Origin: Rhodobacteraceae bacterium EhC02
Lineage (GTDB): Bacteria > Pseudomonadota > Alphaproteobacteria > Rhodobacterales > Rhodobacteraceae
Length of the DNA stretch: 64,000 nucleotides
Direction of reading: 5' to 3'
NCBI GenBank assembly: GCA_001650895.1
Contig: LXYH01000005.1
Coordinates: 124,001-188,000 of the forward strand
Below the pieces are notes generated by a model. It did no database searches, had not been told where the DNA came from, and saw only the letters and a list, made by a program, of their open reading frames with translations. Shown here piece after piece: positions 26,429-36,598 of the stretch (position 1 is the stretch's first letter; every line of letters begins with the position of its first letter). Position numbers and translations under genes: made by a program.

Positions 26429-28781
26429 CGCGGACCCGCCTGACGGCCGCCAGGATGCGCTCGGGCGTGGCCGGCGCATCCAGCGCAGGATACCCCGGCC
26501 CGCAAGCGGCCACCGCATCCGAGATCGCCATCAGCGCCGAAATTCCCAGCATGAAGGGTGGCTCGCCCACCGCCTTTGAGCGATAGATCGTGTCCTCCCG
26601 GTTCGCCCCTTCCCAGAGGCCGACATTGAACACCGCAGGCCGGTCCGAGACGGCGGGGATCTTGTAGGTGGACGGCGCATGGGTGCGCAACTGGCCTTTC
26701 GTGTCCCAGACCAGTTCCTCCATCGTCAGCCAGCCTGCACCCTGCACATAGCCGCCTTCGATCTGGCCGATATCCAGCGCCGGGTTCAGGCTGGCGCCCG
26801 CGTCATGCAGCAGATCGGCCCGCAGGATCCGCGTCTCTCCGGTCAGCGTGTCGATCACCACTTCGGTCAGGGCGGCACCATAGGCGAAATAGAAAAACGG
26901 CCGCCCCTGGCCCTTGATGCGGTCCCATTCCACCTTGGGGGTGGCGTAGAAACCGGTCGCCGACAGGCTGACCCTTGCGGCATAGGCCGATTGGGCGGCT
27001 TGCGCGAAGGTCAGGGTATGATCCTGTCCGATATGGACGCATCCATCGGCGAAAGTGATGTCGTCATTTCCGAACCTCTCGGCCAGATGGGCGGCCATCC
27101 TGTCACGGATCGTGTCGCAGGCCGCCTTGACCGCCATTCCGTTCAGATCCGATCCCGATGACGCCGCCGTGGCGGATGTGTTCGGCACCTTGCCCGTATC
27201 GGTGGCGGTGATCTTCACCGCCCCCACGTCCAGCCCGAACCGCGCCGCCGCCACCTGCGCCACCTTCTGGAACAGGCCCTGGCCCATCTCGGTGCCGCCA
27301 TGGTTCATGTGCACCGATCCGTCCTGGTAGACATGCACCAGCGCCCCGGCCTGGTTCAGATGGGTCAAGGTGAACGAGATCCCGAACTTGACCGGCGTCA
27401 GCGCCAATCCCCGCTTGAGAACAGGCTGCGCCGCATTCCAGGCGGCGACGGCCTGCCGCCGGGCGTCATACCCGGCCTCGGTCGCAAGCCTGTCCGTCAT
27501 CGCATGCAGAATGAAATCCTCGACCTCCATCCCATAGGGTGTGGTCTGTTTCTTCTTGCCGGAAATATCCTCGGGGGGGCGTTCACCAGGGGTGAACGGG
27601 GGGGCGGACAGCCCCCCTGCGCCGCCCGCCGCAGGCGCGGCCTCGGCATAGTAGTTTGCCCGCCGCACCTCCAGGGGGTCGCGGCCAAGGTGATGGGCGA
27701 TGTGATCCATCACCCGCTCGATCCCGACCATGCCTTGCGGGCCGCCGAATCCGCGAAACGCCGTCGCGCTCTGCGTGTTGGTCTTCAGCCTGTGGCTTTC
27801 GATGCGGGCATTCTCCAGCAGATAGGCATTGTCGGCATGCAGCATCGCCCGATCCGCCACCGGCAGCGACAGGTCCTGCGCCCAGCCGCAGCGGACATGG
27901 TGCACGAAGTCCACGCCAAGAACCCGCCCCGCATCATCGAAGCCCGCAACATAGTCGATCCGGAAATCATGACGCTTGCCGGTGATCACCATGTCATCGT
28001 CGCGGTCGTAGCGCATCTTGCAGGGCCGCCCGGTCATCGATGCCGCGACGGCACAGGCCACGGCCAGCGCATTGCCCTGGCTTTCCTTGCCGCCGAACCC
28101 CCCACCCATCCGGCGCACCTCGACCCGCACGGCGTGCATGGGAACACCTAGCGCCTCGGCCACCTTGTGCTGGATCTCGGTCGGGTGCTGGGTAGAGCTG
28201 TGCACCACCATGTCCCCGCCTTCCTGCGGCAGGGCCAGGGCCGCCTGGCCCTCGAGGTAGAAATGTTCCTGCCCGCCGACCTCGAACCGCCCTTTCACGC
28301 GATGGGGCGCCGCGGCGATCGCGGCGGGCGCATCGCCCTTCGAGTAGATGCGCGGCCCATCCTCGAACCGGCTGTTCGCGGCCTGCGCCTGGTCGATGGT
28401 CAGGATCGGTGCTTCCTCGGCATAGTCGATCCGGCCCAGCCGTGCCGCGCGACGGGCCGCCAGGTGGCTCTGCGCGACCACGGCAAAGACTGGCTGACCG
28501 ATGTAATGCACCGCACCCGCGGCCAGCAAGGGCTCGTCATGGGCCGAGGGCGAGACATCATTGGCAAAAGGCAGGTCATCCGCCGTCAGCACCATCACGA
28601 CGCCCGGCGCCATGCGCACGGCGGACAGGTCCATGCCGGTGATCCGGCCCCGCGCCACACCGGACAGGCCGAAGGCAAGATGCAGGGTACCCGCGGGCAG
28701 GGGGATGTCATCGACATAGCGCGCCTGCCCCGTCACATGCAGACGGGCTGCGTCATGGGGCAGGGGGCTGGCGACGCTCAT
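26418..28781 (-). CDS. xdhB: Xanthine dehydrogenase molybdopterin-binding subunit XdhB
   Basis: A 787-residue subunit carrying the molybdenum site that hydroxylates hypoxanthine and xanthine. N-terminal hammerhead domain ([20 protein letters not shown] on), then molybdopterin-binding regions with [38 protein letters not shown] and the C-terminal active-site stretch [14 protein letters not shown], whose Glu is the catalytic base. Residues 389-411 are encoded exactly by a 69-bp palindromic repeat (27549-27617), between RRANYYAEA and QTTPYGM, where other XdhB proteins have a short linker. The reading frame is preserved. Overlaps xdhA by four bases. Confidence 0.93.
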   Translation of the reverse strand: MSVASPLPHDAARLHVTGQARYVDDIPLPAGTLHLAFGLSGVARGRITGMDLSAVRMAPGVVMVLTADDLPFANDVSPSAHDEPLLAAGAVHYIGQPVFAVVAQSHLAARRAARLGRIDYAEEAPILTIDQAQAANSRFEDGPRIYSKGDAPAAIAAAPHRVKGRFEVGGQEHFYLEGQAALALPQEGGDMVVHSSTQHPTEIQHKVAEALGVPMHAVRVEVRRMGGGFGGKESQGNALAVACAVAASMTGRPCKMRYDRDDDMVITGKRHDFRIDYVAGFDDAGRVLGVDFVHHVRCGWAQDLSLPVADRAMLHADNAYLLENARIESHRLKTNTQSATAFRGFGGPQGMVGIERVMDHIAHHLGRDPLEVRRANYYAEAAPAAGGAGGLSAPPFTPGERPPEDISGKKKQTTPYGMEVEDFILHAMTDRLATEAGYDARRQAVAAWNAAQPVLKRGLALTPVKFGISFTLTHLNQAGALVHVYQDGSVHMNHGGTEMGQGLFQKVAQVAAARFGLDVGAVKITATDTGKVPNTSATAASSGSDLNGMAVKAACDTIRDRMAAHLAERFGNDDITFADGCVHIGQDHTLTFAQAAQSAYAARVSLSATGFYATPKVEWDRIKGQGRPFFYFAYGAALTEVVIDTLTGETRILRADLLHDAGASLNPALDIGQIEGGYVQGAGWLTMEELVWDTKGQLRTHAPSTYKIPAVSDRPAVFNVGLWEGANREDTIYRSKAVGEPPFMLGISALMAISDAVAACGPGYPALDAPATPERILAAVRRVRDGI
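27549..27617 (-). repeat. Palindromic repeat, copy B, in frame inside xdhB
   Basis: On the minus strand it reads GGGGGGCTGTCCGCCCCCC, then GTTCACC-CCT-GGTGAAC, then GAGGATATTTCCGGCAAGAA. It matches copy A nearly base for base. The element lies in sense orientation relative to xdhB and is translated into 23 residues starting [13 protein letters not shown] and ending [10 protein letters not shown]. Confidence 0.85.
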
Positions 28782-30199
28782 GGCTTCACCTCCATGATCC
28801 CGGCGGTCTGGCCCGTATCTTCAAGGAAATAACGCCGCAACATGTTTGCCGCAGCCTCAAGCCTGTAGTCGGCCGAGGCACGCAGGTCCGACAGCGGCGT
28901 GTAATCCTGCGCGAAGGCCTGCATCGCGCGGTCAATGGTCGCCTCTGACCACGGCTGACCGATCAGCGCCCCTTCGACATGGGCCGCGCGCTTTGGCGTG
29001 CCGGCCATGCCGCCAAAGGCGATGCGCGCCTGCGCGACACGGCCCCCGGACACCGTGATGGAAAGACATCCGCAGACCGCCGAGATGTCCTGGTCGAAGC
29101 GCTTGGACAGCTTGTAGCAGCGCAGCCGGTCAGGCTGCCGCGGGATGCTTATGGCCTCGACGAACTCTCCGGGGCGGCGATCCTGCTTGCCGTAGTCCAG
29201 AAAAAAATCCTCGAGCGGCATCTCGCGCCGCGCATCGCCCTGCCGCAGATGCAGCACCGCCCCCAGCGCGATCAGCGCGGGCGGGCCATCCCCGATGGGC
29301 GAGCCATTGGCGATATTGCCCCCGATCGTGGCCGCGGCGCGCACCTGCGCCGAGCCATAGCGGCGCAACATGTCGGTAAACGAAGGGTGCAGCCCCTCGA
29401 TCGCGGGGATCAGGCGCGCGATGGTCACGCCCGCCCCGATGCGCAGCCTGTCCTGGCCCGGCTCGATCCGCTGAAGATCGGCGCAGCGGTTCAGAAAGAT
29501 CACCTGACCCAGCTCGCGCATCTGCTTGGTCACCCAAAGCCCGACATCCGTGGCCCCTGCCACCAGCGTGGCCTCGGGGTTTGCCGCATAGGCTGCGGCC
29601 AGATCATCTGCGGAGCGGGGCTGCATCAAAGCGGGGGGCTTGCCGCCCCCCACGTCGAACCCTTGGTTCGACGATCCCCCCGCGGATATTTCCGGCAAGA
29701 AGAAGTCGTGATCGGCGATCATCCAGTCCGGCACGGGCCTGTCTTCGGCGGCGCGGGCGGCGCGGATGATCGGCGCATAGCCGGTGCAGCGGCACAGGTT
29801 GCCGGCCAGCGCGGTGTCGTGGTCCTTGTCCCCGTTCAGATGCGCCACCGCCATCGCGGCGATGAAGCCCGGTGTGCAGAAGCCGCATTGGCTGCCGTGG
29901 TGATCCACCATGGCCTGCTGCACCGGGTGCAGGCTGCCGTCCGGGCCGGTGATGCCTTCGACCGTGCGGATGGCGCGGCCATCGAGTTGCGGCAGAAAGA
30001 GGATGCAGGCGTTCAACGCCCGGCTGCTGCCATCTGGATCGGTGACCATCACCGTGCAGGCCCCGCAATCGCCCTCGTTGCAGCCCTCCTTGGTGGCGGT
30101 CAGCCCCCTTGTTTCGCGCAACCAGTCCAATGCGGTCGTGGTGGGTGCCACATCGCTGAGCACCACGCTTTCCCCGTTCAGAAGAAAGGAGATATTCAT
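28778..30199 (-). CDS. xdhA: Xanthine dehydrogenase small subunit XdhA (2Fe-2S/FAD)
   Basis: A 473-residue electron-transfer subunit. The N-terminal ferredoxin cluster is ligated by Cys40, Cys45, Cys48 (CNEGDCGAC) and a later Cys in NACILFLP; the second 2Fe-2S cluster by CGFC at 105-108 and CRC at 136-138. The FAD domain runs from about residue 192 ([34 protein letters not shown]). It passes electrons from the Mo site to NAD. Residues 166-189, the linker between the two domains, are encoded exactly by a 72-bp palindromic repeat. First gene of the purine operon; the promoter should lie in 30200-30411, shared with divergent dnaE. Confidence 0.93.
   Translation of the reverse strand: MNISFLLNGESVVLSDVAPTTTALDWLRETRGLTATKEGCNEGDCGACTVMVTDPDGSSRALNACILFLPQLDGRAIRTVEGITGPDGSLHPVQQAMVDHHGSQCGFCTPGFIAAMAVAHLNGDKDHDTALAGNLCRCTGYAPIIRAARAAEDRPVPDWMIADHDFFLPEISAGGSSNQGFDVGGGKPPALMQPRSADDLAAAYAANPEATLVAGATDVGLWVTKQMRELGQVIFLNRCADLQRIEPGQDRLRIGAGVTIARLIPAIEGLHPSFTDMLRRYGSAQVRAAATIGGNIANGSPIGDGPPALIALGAVLHLRQGDARREMPLEDFFLDYGKQDRRPGEFVEAISIPRQPDRLRCYKLSKRFDQDISAVCGCLSITVSGGRVAQARIAFGGMAGTPKRAAHVEGALIGQPWSEATIDRAMQAFAQDYTPLSDLRASADYRLEAAANMLRRYFLEDTGQTAGIMEVKP
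29633..29704 (+). repeat. Palindromic repeat, copy C, in frame inside xdhA (antisense)
   Basis: On the plus strand: GGGGGGC-TTGCC-GCCCCCC, GTCGAACC-CTT-GGTTCGAC, then GCGGATATTTCCGGCAAGAA. It runs opposite to xdhA, so the gene reads its complement as 24 residues beginning [15 protein letters not shown]. The frame is kept. Confidence 0.85.
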
Positions 30200-30411
30200 G
30201 AAGAAAAGCCTGCCGCCTTACCGGTTTTTTGCCCCGTGTTGCGCTGTCTCGATGCGGCGTAGAGCAGCGCGGGCCCCTGTTGGTTTCCGGCAGGAAAGCC
30301 CGGATTCGGCCTCTTGGCAAGAAAAAGCTGCATGGCGGCTTTCGGCTGGCCCCGGGCGCGCCCGGTTTTTCGGCGCTTTCGCAGGGCCGGTCCATGCGGT
30401 AGCTTTCCCGC

Positions 30412-33400
30412 ATGAGCAATTCCCCCCGATTCATCCACCTGCGCGTGCATACCGAATATTCCCTTCTGGAGGGGGCGGTGCGGCTGAAGAAGCTTCCCGG
30501 TCTGTGTGCGGCGGCCGGCATGCCCGCCGTGGCCGTGACCGACACCAACAACATGTTCGCCGCGCTGGAATTTTCCGTGGCGGCAACTGGCGCCGGGGTG
30601 CAGCCGATCATTGGTTGCCAGGTCTCGGTCGCCTATCTGCCCGCCCAACCGGGCGAGCGGCCGCGCGATCCTGCGGGGATCGTGCTTCTGGCGCAGAGCG
30701 AGGTCGGATACGAGAACCTGATGCGGCTGAACAGCTGCCTCTACCTGGACAAGGCGGGCCAGTTGCCGCAGGTCACGCTTGAGGAGTTGCAGGAGTTCAG
30801 CGCCGGTCTGATCTGCCTCTCGGGTGGGCCGGACGGCCCCGTGGGCCGATTGCTGCGGGCAGGCCAGCGTCCGGCGGCCGAGGATCTGATGCGCAAGCTG
30901 GCCGCGATCTATCCCGACCGGCTGTATGTCGAACTGCAACGCCATCCCGAGGGTGGCGGCCTGCCCGAGGCGGAACGCCTGTCCGAACGCGGCTTTGTCG
31001 AAATGGCCTATGCCATGGATCTTCCGCTGGTGGCCACCAACGATGTCTATTTTCCGAAATCAGACATGTACGAGGCACATGATGCGCTGATCTGCATCGC
31101 CGAGGGCGCCTATGTCGACCAGCAGGGCCCGCGCCGCCGCCTGACCGCGCAGCATTATTTCAAGTCGCCGCAAGAGATGGCCACGCTGTTCGCCGATCTG
31201 CCCGAGGCGATCCAGAACACCGTCGAGATCGCGCGCCGCTGTGCCTTCAAGGCGTTCAAGCGCCCGCCGATCCTGCCGAAATTCGCTGATGACGAGGTGC
31301 AGGAATTGCGCCGGCAGGCCAAGGAGGGTCTGGCCGCGCGCCTTGCCGTGATCCCCCATGCCGCATCGGTCGAGGACTATGACAAGCGCCTGGAGTTCGA
31401 GCTGGGCATCATCGAGGGCATGGGCTTTCCCGGCTATTTCCTGATCGTGGCCGATTTCATCAAATGGGCCAAGGATCACGACATTCCCGTGGGGCCGGGG
31501 CGTGGCTCGGGTGCGGGTAGCCTGGTGGCCTATGCGCTGACGATCACCGATCTTGATCCGCTGCGCTACAGCCTGCTGTTCGAACGCTTCCTGAACCCCG
31601 AACGGGTCAGCATGCCCGACTTCGACATCGACTTCTGCATGGATCGCCGCGAAGAGGTGATCCGCTATGTGCAGGACCGTTACGGGCGCGACAAGGTGGG
31701 CCAGATCATCACCTTCGGTGCGCTGTTGTCCAAGGCCGCCGTTCGCGACATCGGGCGGGTGCTGCAGATGCCTTACGGGCAGGTGGACCGGCTGTCCAAG
31801 CTGATCCCGGTCGAAGGGGTCAAGCCTGTCAGCATCGAACAGGCGCTGGCGCAGGAAGAACGGCTGCGCGAGGCCGCGCGCGCGGAGGAAGTCGTCAAGC
31901 GTTTGCTGGACTACGGCCAGCAGGTCGAGGGCCTGCTGCGCAACGCATCGACCCATGCGGCGGGCGTGGTGATCGGGGACCGGCCGCTGGACCGGCTGGT
32001 GCCGCTCTACCAGGACCCGCGTTCGGACATGCCGGCCACCCAGTTCAACATGAAATGGGTCGAGCAGGCCGGGCTGGTCAAGTTCGACTTCCTTGGCCTC
32101 AAGACGCTGACCGTGATCCAGAACGCGGTCGACCTGATCAAGGGGCAGGGCCGGCATCTGCATATCCGCGCCGATGGGGTGCAGCTCTATGATCCGCCCG
32201 AAGGGGCAATGGACGATATCGGCGCGATCCCGCTGGATGACGAGGCAACATACAGGCTTTATGCCAGCGCCAAGACCGTGGCCGTGTTCCAGGTGGAATC
32301 CAGTGGCATGATGGATGCGCTGCGGCGCATGAAACCCACCTGCATCGAGGATATCGTGGCGCTGGTGGCGCTGTATCGTCCTGGCCCGATGGAGAACATC
32401 CCCACCTATTGCGAGGTCAAGAACGGGCTGAAGGCGCGTGAATCGATCCATCCGCTGATCGATCATATCCTCGAGGAAACGCAGGGCATCATCGTCTACC
32501 AGGAACAGGTGATGCAGATCGCGCAGGAGATGGCGGGCTACAGCCTTGGTGGCGCCGACCTGCTGCGCCGGGCCATGGGCAAGAAGATCGCCGAAGAGAT
32601 GGCCAAGGAACGCCCCAAGTTCGAAAAGGGCGCGATGGCCAATGGCGTCGACAAGAAGAAAGCCTCGGAGGTTTTCGACCTTCTGGAGAAATTCGCCAAC
32701 TACGGCTTCAACAAATCCCACGCCGCCGCCTATGCCGTGGTCAGCTACCAGACCGCCTGGCTGAAGGCGAACCACCCGGTCGAATTCATGGCGGGCGTCA
32801 TGAATTGCGACAGCCACCTGACCGACAAGCTGTCCACCTATGCCGAGGAAGTCCGCCGCGGCATGGGGATCGAGATCGTGCCGCCCTGCGTCAACCGTTC
32901 AGAGGCCGGGTTCACCGTGCGCGAGGGCAAGCTGGTCTATGCGCTGGGCGCGCTCAAGAACGTGGGCATCGAGGCGATGCGGATGATCACCGCCGCGCGC
33001 CGTGACGAGGCGGGGCGCGAAAAGCCCTTTGTCACGCTGTTCGATTTTGCCCGCCGGGTGGATCTGAAACGGGTGGGCAAGCGCCCGCTGGAAATGCTGG
33101 CGCGCGCCGGGGCGTTCGACATGCTGGACGCCAACCGCCGCCGCGTGTTCGAGGCGCTGGATGCGCTGGTGGGATATTCGGCGGCGATCCATGAACAGAA
33201 GGCGTCGAACCAGGTGTCGCTCTTTGGCGAGGCGGGCGACGACCTGCCCGAACCGCGCCTGATGCCCGTCGCGGACTGGCAGCCCACCGAACGGCTGGAC
33301 GAGGAACACAAGGCCATCGGCTTTTACCTGTCGGGTCATCCGCTGGACGACTACCTGCCCGCCCTCAAGCGGCGCAACGTGATGACACTGGCCGAATTGC

Positions 33401-33933
33401 AGGCCAAGGCCGAACAGGCTGGCGGCGCCATCGGAAAGGTGGGCGTTCTGGTGTCGGCCTTGCAGGAACGCAAATCCGGGCGCGGCACGCGGTTTTTCCG
33501 CATGAACATTTCCGACCCCACAAGCCAGGTCTCGGGGATCGCGATGTTCTGCGATGATTTCGACGCGGCCCGGCGCGTCTTTGATCAGACCCATCAGGTC
33601 GTCATGACCCTCGAGGCGCGGTTCAACGAGGGGCAGTTCGATCCCGTTGGTCGCTCCGTGACCCCGATGGACGGTGTCGTGGCCGAAGCGGGCGCCACGG
33701 GCCTGCGGATCTTCATCGAGGATGCGGGCGCCATCGCGTCCGTGGCCTCGGTGCTGGAACAGGCCGCCGAAAGCCTGCGCAACCTGCCGCGCGGACCGGT
33801 GATGCTGTGCCTGATGGATCCCGGCCTGCCCGGCGAGACCGAGATCGACACGGGTCAGGATTTCCCGATGAACCCGCAGATCAAGGGCGCGATCCGGTCC
33901 CTGCCCGGTGTCATGGAAGTGCAGGAAGTATAA
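30412..33933 (+). CDS. dnaE: DNA polymerase III alpha subunit
   Basis: The replicative polymerase, 1173 residues, the normal DnaE1 length. PHP domain at about residues 1-250 (RFIHLRVHTEYSLLEGAV). The polymerase palm has GPGRGSGAGSLVAYAL and the catalytic aspartates in MPDFDIDFCMDRREEV. Fingers contain DLLRRAMGKK and YGFNKSHAAAYA. A helix-hairpin-helix region with ARAGAFDMLDANRR and an OB fold at about 1010-1090 (VGVLVSALQERKSGRGTRFF) follow. It is divergent from the xdh operon across 212 bp. Confidence 0.97.
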   Translation: MSNSPRFIHLRVHTEYSLLEGAVRLKKLPGLCAAAGMPAVAVTDTNNMFAALEFSVAATGAGVQPIIGCQVSVAYLPAQPGERPRDPAGIVLLAQSEVGYENLMRLNSCLYLDKAGQLPQVTLEELQEFSAGLICLSGGPDGPVGRLLRAGQRPAAEDLMRKLAAIYPDRLYVELQRHPEGGGLPEAERLSERGFVEMAYAMDLPLVATNDVYFPKSDMYEAHDALICIAEGAYVDQQGPRRRLTAQHYFKSPQEMATLFADLPEAIQNTVEIARRCAFKAFKRPPILPKFADDEVQELRRQAKEGLAARLAVIPHAASVEDYDKRLEFELGIIEGMGFPGYFLIVADFIKWAKDHDIPVGPGRGSGAGSLVAYALTITDLDPLRYSLLFERFLNPERVSMPDFDIDFCMDRREEVIRYVQDRYGRDKVGQIITFGALLSKAAVRDIGRVLQMPYGQVDRLSKLIPVEGVKPVSIEQALAQEERLREAARAEEVVKRLLDYGQQVEGLLRNASTHAAGVVIGDRPLDRLVPLYQDPRSDMPATQFNMKWVEQAGLVKFDFLGLKTLTVIQNAVDLIKGQGRHLHIRADGVQLYDPPEGAMDDIGAIPLDDEATYRLYASAKTVAVFQVESSGMMDALRRMKPTCIEDIVALVALYRPGPMENIPTYCEVKNGLKARESIHPLIDHILEETQGIIVYQEQVMQIAQEMAGYSLGGADLLRRAMGKKIAEEMAKERPKFEKGAMANGVDKKKASEVFDLLEKFANYGFNKSHAAAYAVVSYQTAWLKANHPVEFMAGVMNCDSHLTDKLSTYAEEVRRGMGIEIVPPCVNRSEAGFTVREGKLVYALGALKNVGIEAMRMITAARRDEAGREKPFVTLFDFARRVDLKRVGKRPLEMLARAGAFDMLDANRRRVFEALDALVGYSAAIHEQKASNQVSLFGEAGDDLPEPRLMPVADWQPTERLDEEHKAIGFYLSGHPLDDYLPALKRRNVMTLAELQAKAEQAGGAIGKVGVLVSALQERKSGRGTRFFRMNISDPTSQVSGIAMFCDDFDAARRVFDQTHQVVMTLEARFNEGQFDPVGRSVTPMDGVVAEAGATGLRIFIEDAGAIASVASVLEQAAESLRNLPRGPVMLCLMDPGLPGETEIDTGQDFPMNPQIKGAIRSLPGVMEVQEV

Positions 33934-33960
33934 GGCCTATACCCGTGCAGGCGGTGCGCC

Positions 33961-34155
33961 TTACCAGTGCGGCGGGCGCTGATCTGCCAGAATGACGCCA
34001 TCGCCCGCGGCGCTTTCTCGTTCGGCTTCGCGATGCATCAGCATCTCGACCCGGCGCGTCAGGCGGTCGATCTCGGTCTGTTGGGCAGCGACGACATCCG
34101 ACAGCTCGTCGACCGTGCGGATCAGATGGGCCAGCTTTTCCTCAAGGTGTTGCAT
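33961..34155 (-). CDS. slyX: SlyX family protein
   Basis: A 64-residue coiled-coil protein starting MQHLEEKLAHLIRTVDELSD and continuing with heptad-like VVAAQQTEIDRLTRRVEML, the SlyX pattern. Its tail contains the conserved PPHW (here QRPPHW at the C-terminus), diagnostic for the family. The ATG at 34155 is preceded by AAAGGAGG. Function in the cell is unknown. It is convergent with dnaE and divergent from the crotonase-family gene. Confidence 0.88.
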   Translation of the reverse strand: MQHLEEKLAHLIRTVDELSDVVAAQQTEIDRLTRRVEMLMHREAERESAAGDGVILADQRPPHW

Positions 34156-34215
34156 CACGCCTCCTTTTGCGATGCAGTCATTAGCACGGGGGCGGATCAC
34201 AGGGAAGGAGAGGCC

Positions 34216-35019
34216 ATGACAGTCAGGGTGCAACGGCAGGATCGGGTGGCGGTGGTCACGATCGACCGGCCGCAGGCGCGCAACGCGGTCAATCCGGCGA
34301 CGGCGCAGGCGCTCTACGATGCCTTTCTGGCGCTGGAGTCCGATGCCGATATCGACGTGATGATCCTGACCGGGGCGGACGGCGCCTTTTGCGCAGGCTT
34401 CGATCTGAAGACCGCGGCCGATGGATCGGCCGCCAGCTGGATCAAGGCGGTGGATATCCCCGATGACTGGACCGATCCGGTGGGTCAGCCCAGGCCCGGC
34501 CCGATGGGGCCATCGCGGCTGATGTTGTCGAAGCCCGTGATCGCCGCGATCGAAGGCCCCGCCGTGGCCGGCGGCATGGAGCTGGCCGCCTGGTGCGACA
34601 TGCGCGTCATGGCCGAGGGTGCGGTGATGGGGATCTATTGCCGCCGCTGGGGCGTGCCACTGATCGACGGCGGCACCTTCCGCCTGCCGCGCGTGGTGGG
34701 GCAGGGCCGCGCCAATGACCTGATCCTGACCGGTCGCCCGGTGGATGCGGCCGAGGCTCATGCCATGGGGCTGGCCGACCGGATCGTGCCGCAGGGGCAG
34801 GCGCTGGCCGCGGCGCTGGATCTGGCGCAGGCGCTGACCCGCTTTCCGCAGGGCTGCATGCGGGCGGACTTCCTGTCCGCGCGGATGCAGCCCGCCGATC
34901 TGGCGGCATCCTTGCGCCGTGAATGGGCCTCGGCCGCGATGTTTGCCGCCGAAGGCCGTGCGGGGGCCACGCGCTTTGCGGGCGGTCAGGGCCGGTCTGG
35001 ACGGTTCGACGACCTTTAG
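34216..35019 (+). CDS. Crotonase / enoyl-CoA hydratase family protein
   Basis: A 267-residue acyl-CoA-binding enzyme with the crotonase fold. The N-terminal [18 protein letters not shown], the oxyanion-hole segments [14 protein letters not shown] and [20 protein letters not shown], and the CoA-side [15 protein letters not shown] are all visible. In the second active-site loop the Glu expected in hydratases is not obvious (GGTFRLPR), so the reaction may be hydration, isomerisation or hydrolysis of a CoA thioester. The ATG at 34216 follows AAGGAGAGGCC. Confidence 0.85.
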   Translation: MTVRVQRQDRVAVVTIDRPQARNAVNPATAQALYDAFLALESDADIDVMILTGADGAFCAGFDLKTAADGSAASWIKAVDIPDDWTDPVGQPRPGPMGPSRLMLSKPVIAAIEGPAVAGGMELAAWCDMRVMAEGAVMGIYCRRWGVPLIDGGTFRLPRVVGQGRANDLILTGRPVDAAEAHAMGLADRIVPQGQALAAALDLAQALTRFPQGCMRADFLSARMQPADLAASLRREWASAAMFAAEGRAGATRFAGGQGRSGRFDDL

Positions 35020-35098
35020 CCCCGCTTGCCCCCTTGGCCCGCATCCGCTAGAGGCAAGCCGGACAAGACCGCCCTGCCGAATACCGAGGGAGCCTGCC

Positions 35099-36598
35099 AT
35101 GGCCAAGGACAAGAAGACCCCGCGCCCGCGCGCCGAAACGCCGAAAGGGTTTCGCGATTACTTTGGCGCCGATGTGACGATGCGCAGCCGGATGCTGGCC
35201 ACCATCGCGCAGGTCTATCATCGCTACGGCTTTGATGCGCTTGAATCCTCGGCGGTGGAAACGGTCGAGGCGCTGGGCAAGTTCCTGCCCGACGTGGACC
35301 GCCCCAACGCGGGCGTCTTCGCATGGCAGGAAGATCCCGAGCATGACGGCGAGAATGCGAAACCCGGCGACTGGCTGGCCCTGCGCTATGACCTGACGGC
35401 ACCGCTGGCGCGGGTCTATGCCCAGCACCGCAACGATCTGCCGCTGCCCTATCGCCGTTATGCGATGGGGCCGGTCTGGCGCAACGAAAAGCCGGGGCCG
35501 GGACGGTTCCGGCAGTTCTATCAATGCGACGCCGATACCGTGGGCGCGGCAAGCGTGGCCGCAGATGCCGAGATTTGCGCGATGCTGGCCGATACGCTGG
35601 AGGAAGTGGGCATTCCGCGCGGCGCCTACATCGTGCGGATCAACAACCGCAAGGTTCTGAACGGCATCCTCGAAGTGATGGGCCTGCCCGAAGGCGAGGC
35701 CCGCGATGCCGTGCTGCGCACCATCGACAAATTCGACAAGGTCGGTGAGGCGGGTGTGCGCGAATTGCTGACCAAGGGGCGGATGGACGCCTCGGGCGCC
35801 TTTATCGACGGTGTCGGGCTGGATGCGGCACAGGCCGAACCCGTGATCGCCTTCCTGACCTCGAAGGCCGACAGCATGGCCGACACACTGGACAATCTGC
35901 GCGCTGCCGTGGGTGCATCGGCCATCGGGGCGCAGGGCGTCGACGAACTGGCCCAGATCGCGGACCTGGTCGCCGCGCAGGGCTACGGCCCCGACCGTAT
36001 CGTGATCGACCCCTCCGTGGTCCGTGGTCTGGGCTACTACACCGGACCGGTGTTCGAGGCCGAACTGACCTTCGAGATCTTCGACGAGAAGGGCCGCAAG
36101 CGGCAATTCGGCTCGGTCGCGGGTGGCGGCCGCTATGATGATCTGGTCAAGCGCTTCACCGGGCAGGAAGTGCCCGCCACGGGCGTGTCCATCGGTGTTG
36201 ACCGCCTGCTGGCGGCGCTGCGTGAAAAGGGCCGGATGCAGGCCAGCGAACAGGGCCCGGTCGTGGTGACGGTGATGGACCGCGACCGCATGGCTGATTA
36301 CCAGGCGATGGCCGGCGAGTTGCGCCGCGCCGGCATCCGCGCCGAGGTTTATCTGGGCAACCCCAAGCAGTTCGGGAACCAGTTGAAATATGCGGACAAG
36401 CGCGCCTCGCCCGTCGCGATCATCGAAGGCGGTGACGAAAAGGCGCGCGGCGTGGTGCAGATCAAGGACCTGGTCCTGGGCGCCCGGATCGCCGAGAACG
36501 CCACCCTCGAGGAATGGCAAAGCCGCCCCAGCCAGTACGAGGTGCCGCGCAACCAGATGGTGGCAAAGGTGCGCGAAATCCTCGAAGGGCAGGGCTGA
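35099..36598 (+). CDS. hisS: Histidyl-tRNA synthetase
   Basis: A 499-residue class II aminoacyl-tRNA synthetase. Motif 1 lies near [14 protein letters not shown]; motif 2 is [21 protein letters not shown]; HisA motifs are [16 protein letters not shown] and motif 3 [14 protein letters not shown] with [13 protein letters not shown]-terminal anticodon-binding domain follows ([10 protein letters not shown] on). The start at 35099, GAGGGAGCCTGCC upstream, was preferred to a long upstream frame because the N-terminus [20 protein letters not shown] is the usual one. The stop overlaps the hisZ start by one base (TGATG). Confidence 0.95.
   Translation: MAKDKKTPRPRAETPKGFRDYFGADVTMRSRMLATIAQVYHRYGFDALESSAVETVEALGKFLPDVDRPNAGVFAWQEDPEHDGENAKPGDWLALRYDLTAPLARVYAQHRNDLPLPYRRYAMGPVWRNEKPGPGRFRQFYQCDADTVGAASVAADAEICAMLADTLEEVGIPRGAYIVRINNRKVLNGILEVMGLPEGEARDAVLRTIDKFDKVGEAGVRELLTKGRMDASGAFIDGVGLDAAQAEPVIAFLTSKADSMADTLDNLRAAVGASAIGAQGVDELAQIADLVAAQGYGPDRIVIDPSVVRGLGYYTGPVFEAELTFEIFDEKGRKRQFGSVAGGGRYDDLVKRFTGQEVPATGVSIGVDRLLAALREKGRMQASEQGPVVVTVMDRDRMADYQAMAGELRRAGIRAEVYLGNPKQFGNQLKYADKRASPVAIIEGGDEKARGVVQIKDLVLGARIAENATLEEWQSRPSQYEVPRNQMVAKVREILEGQG

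Noticed and set aside
30199-30411. Plus-strand ATG ([11 protein letters not shown]) with a perfect AAAGGAG ribosome site antisense to the xdhA start
   Set aside because: The frame runs into dnaE out of phase, shows no codon bias and no domain; the good ribosome-site look comes from the complement of the xdhA N-terminus.
31060-32817. 585-codon open frame antisense to dnaE
   Set aside because: Mirror frame of a GC-rich gene, His/Gln/Arg-rich, no domain; dnaE is unquestionable on the other strand.
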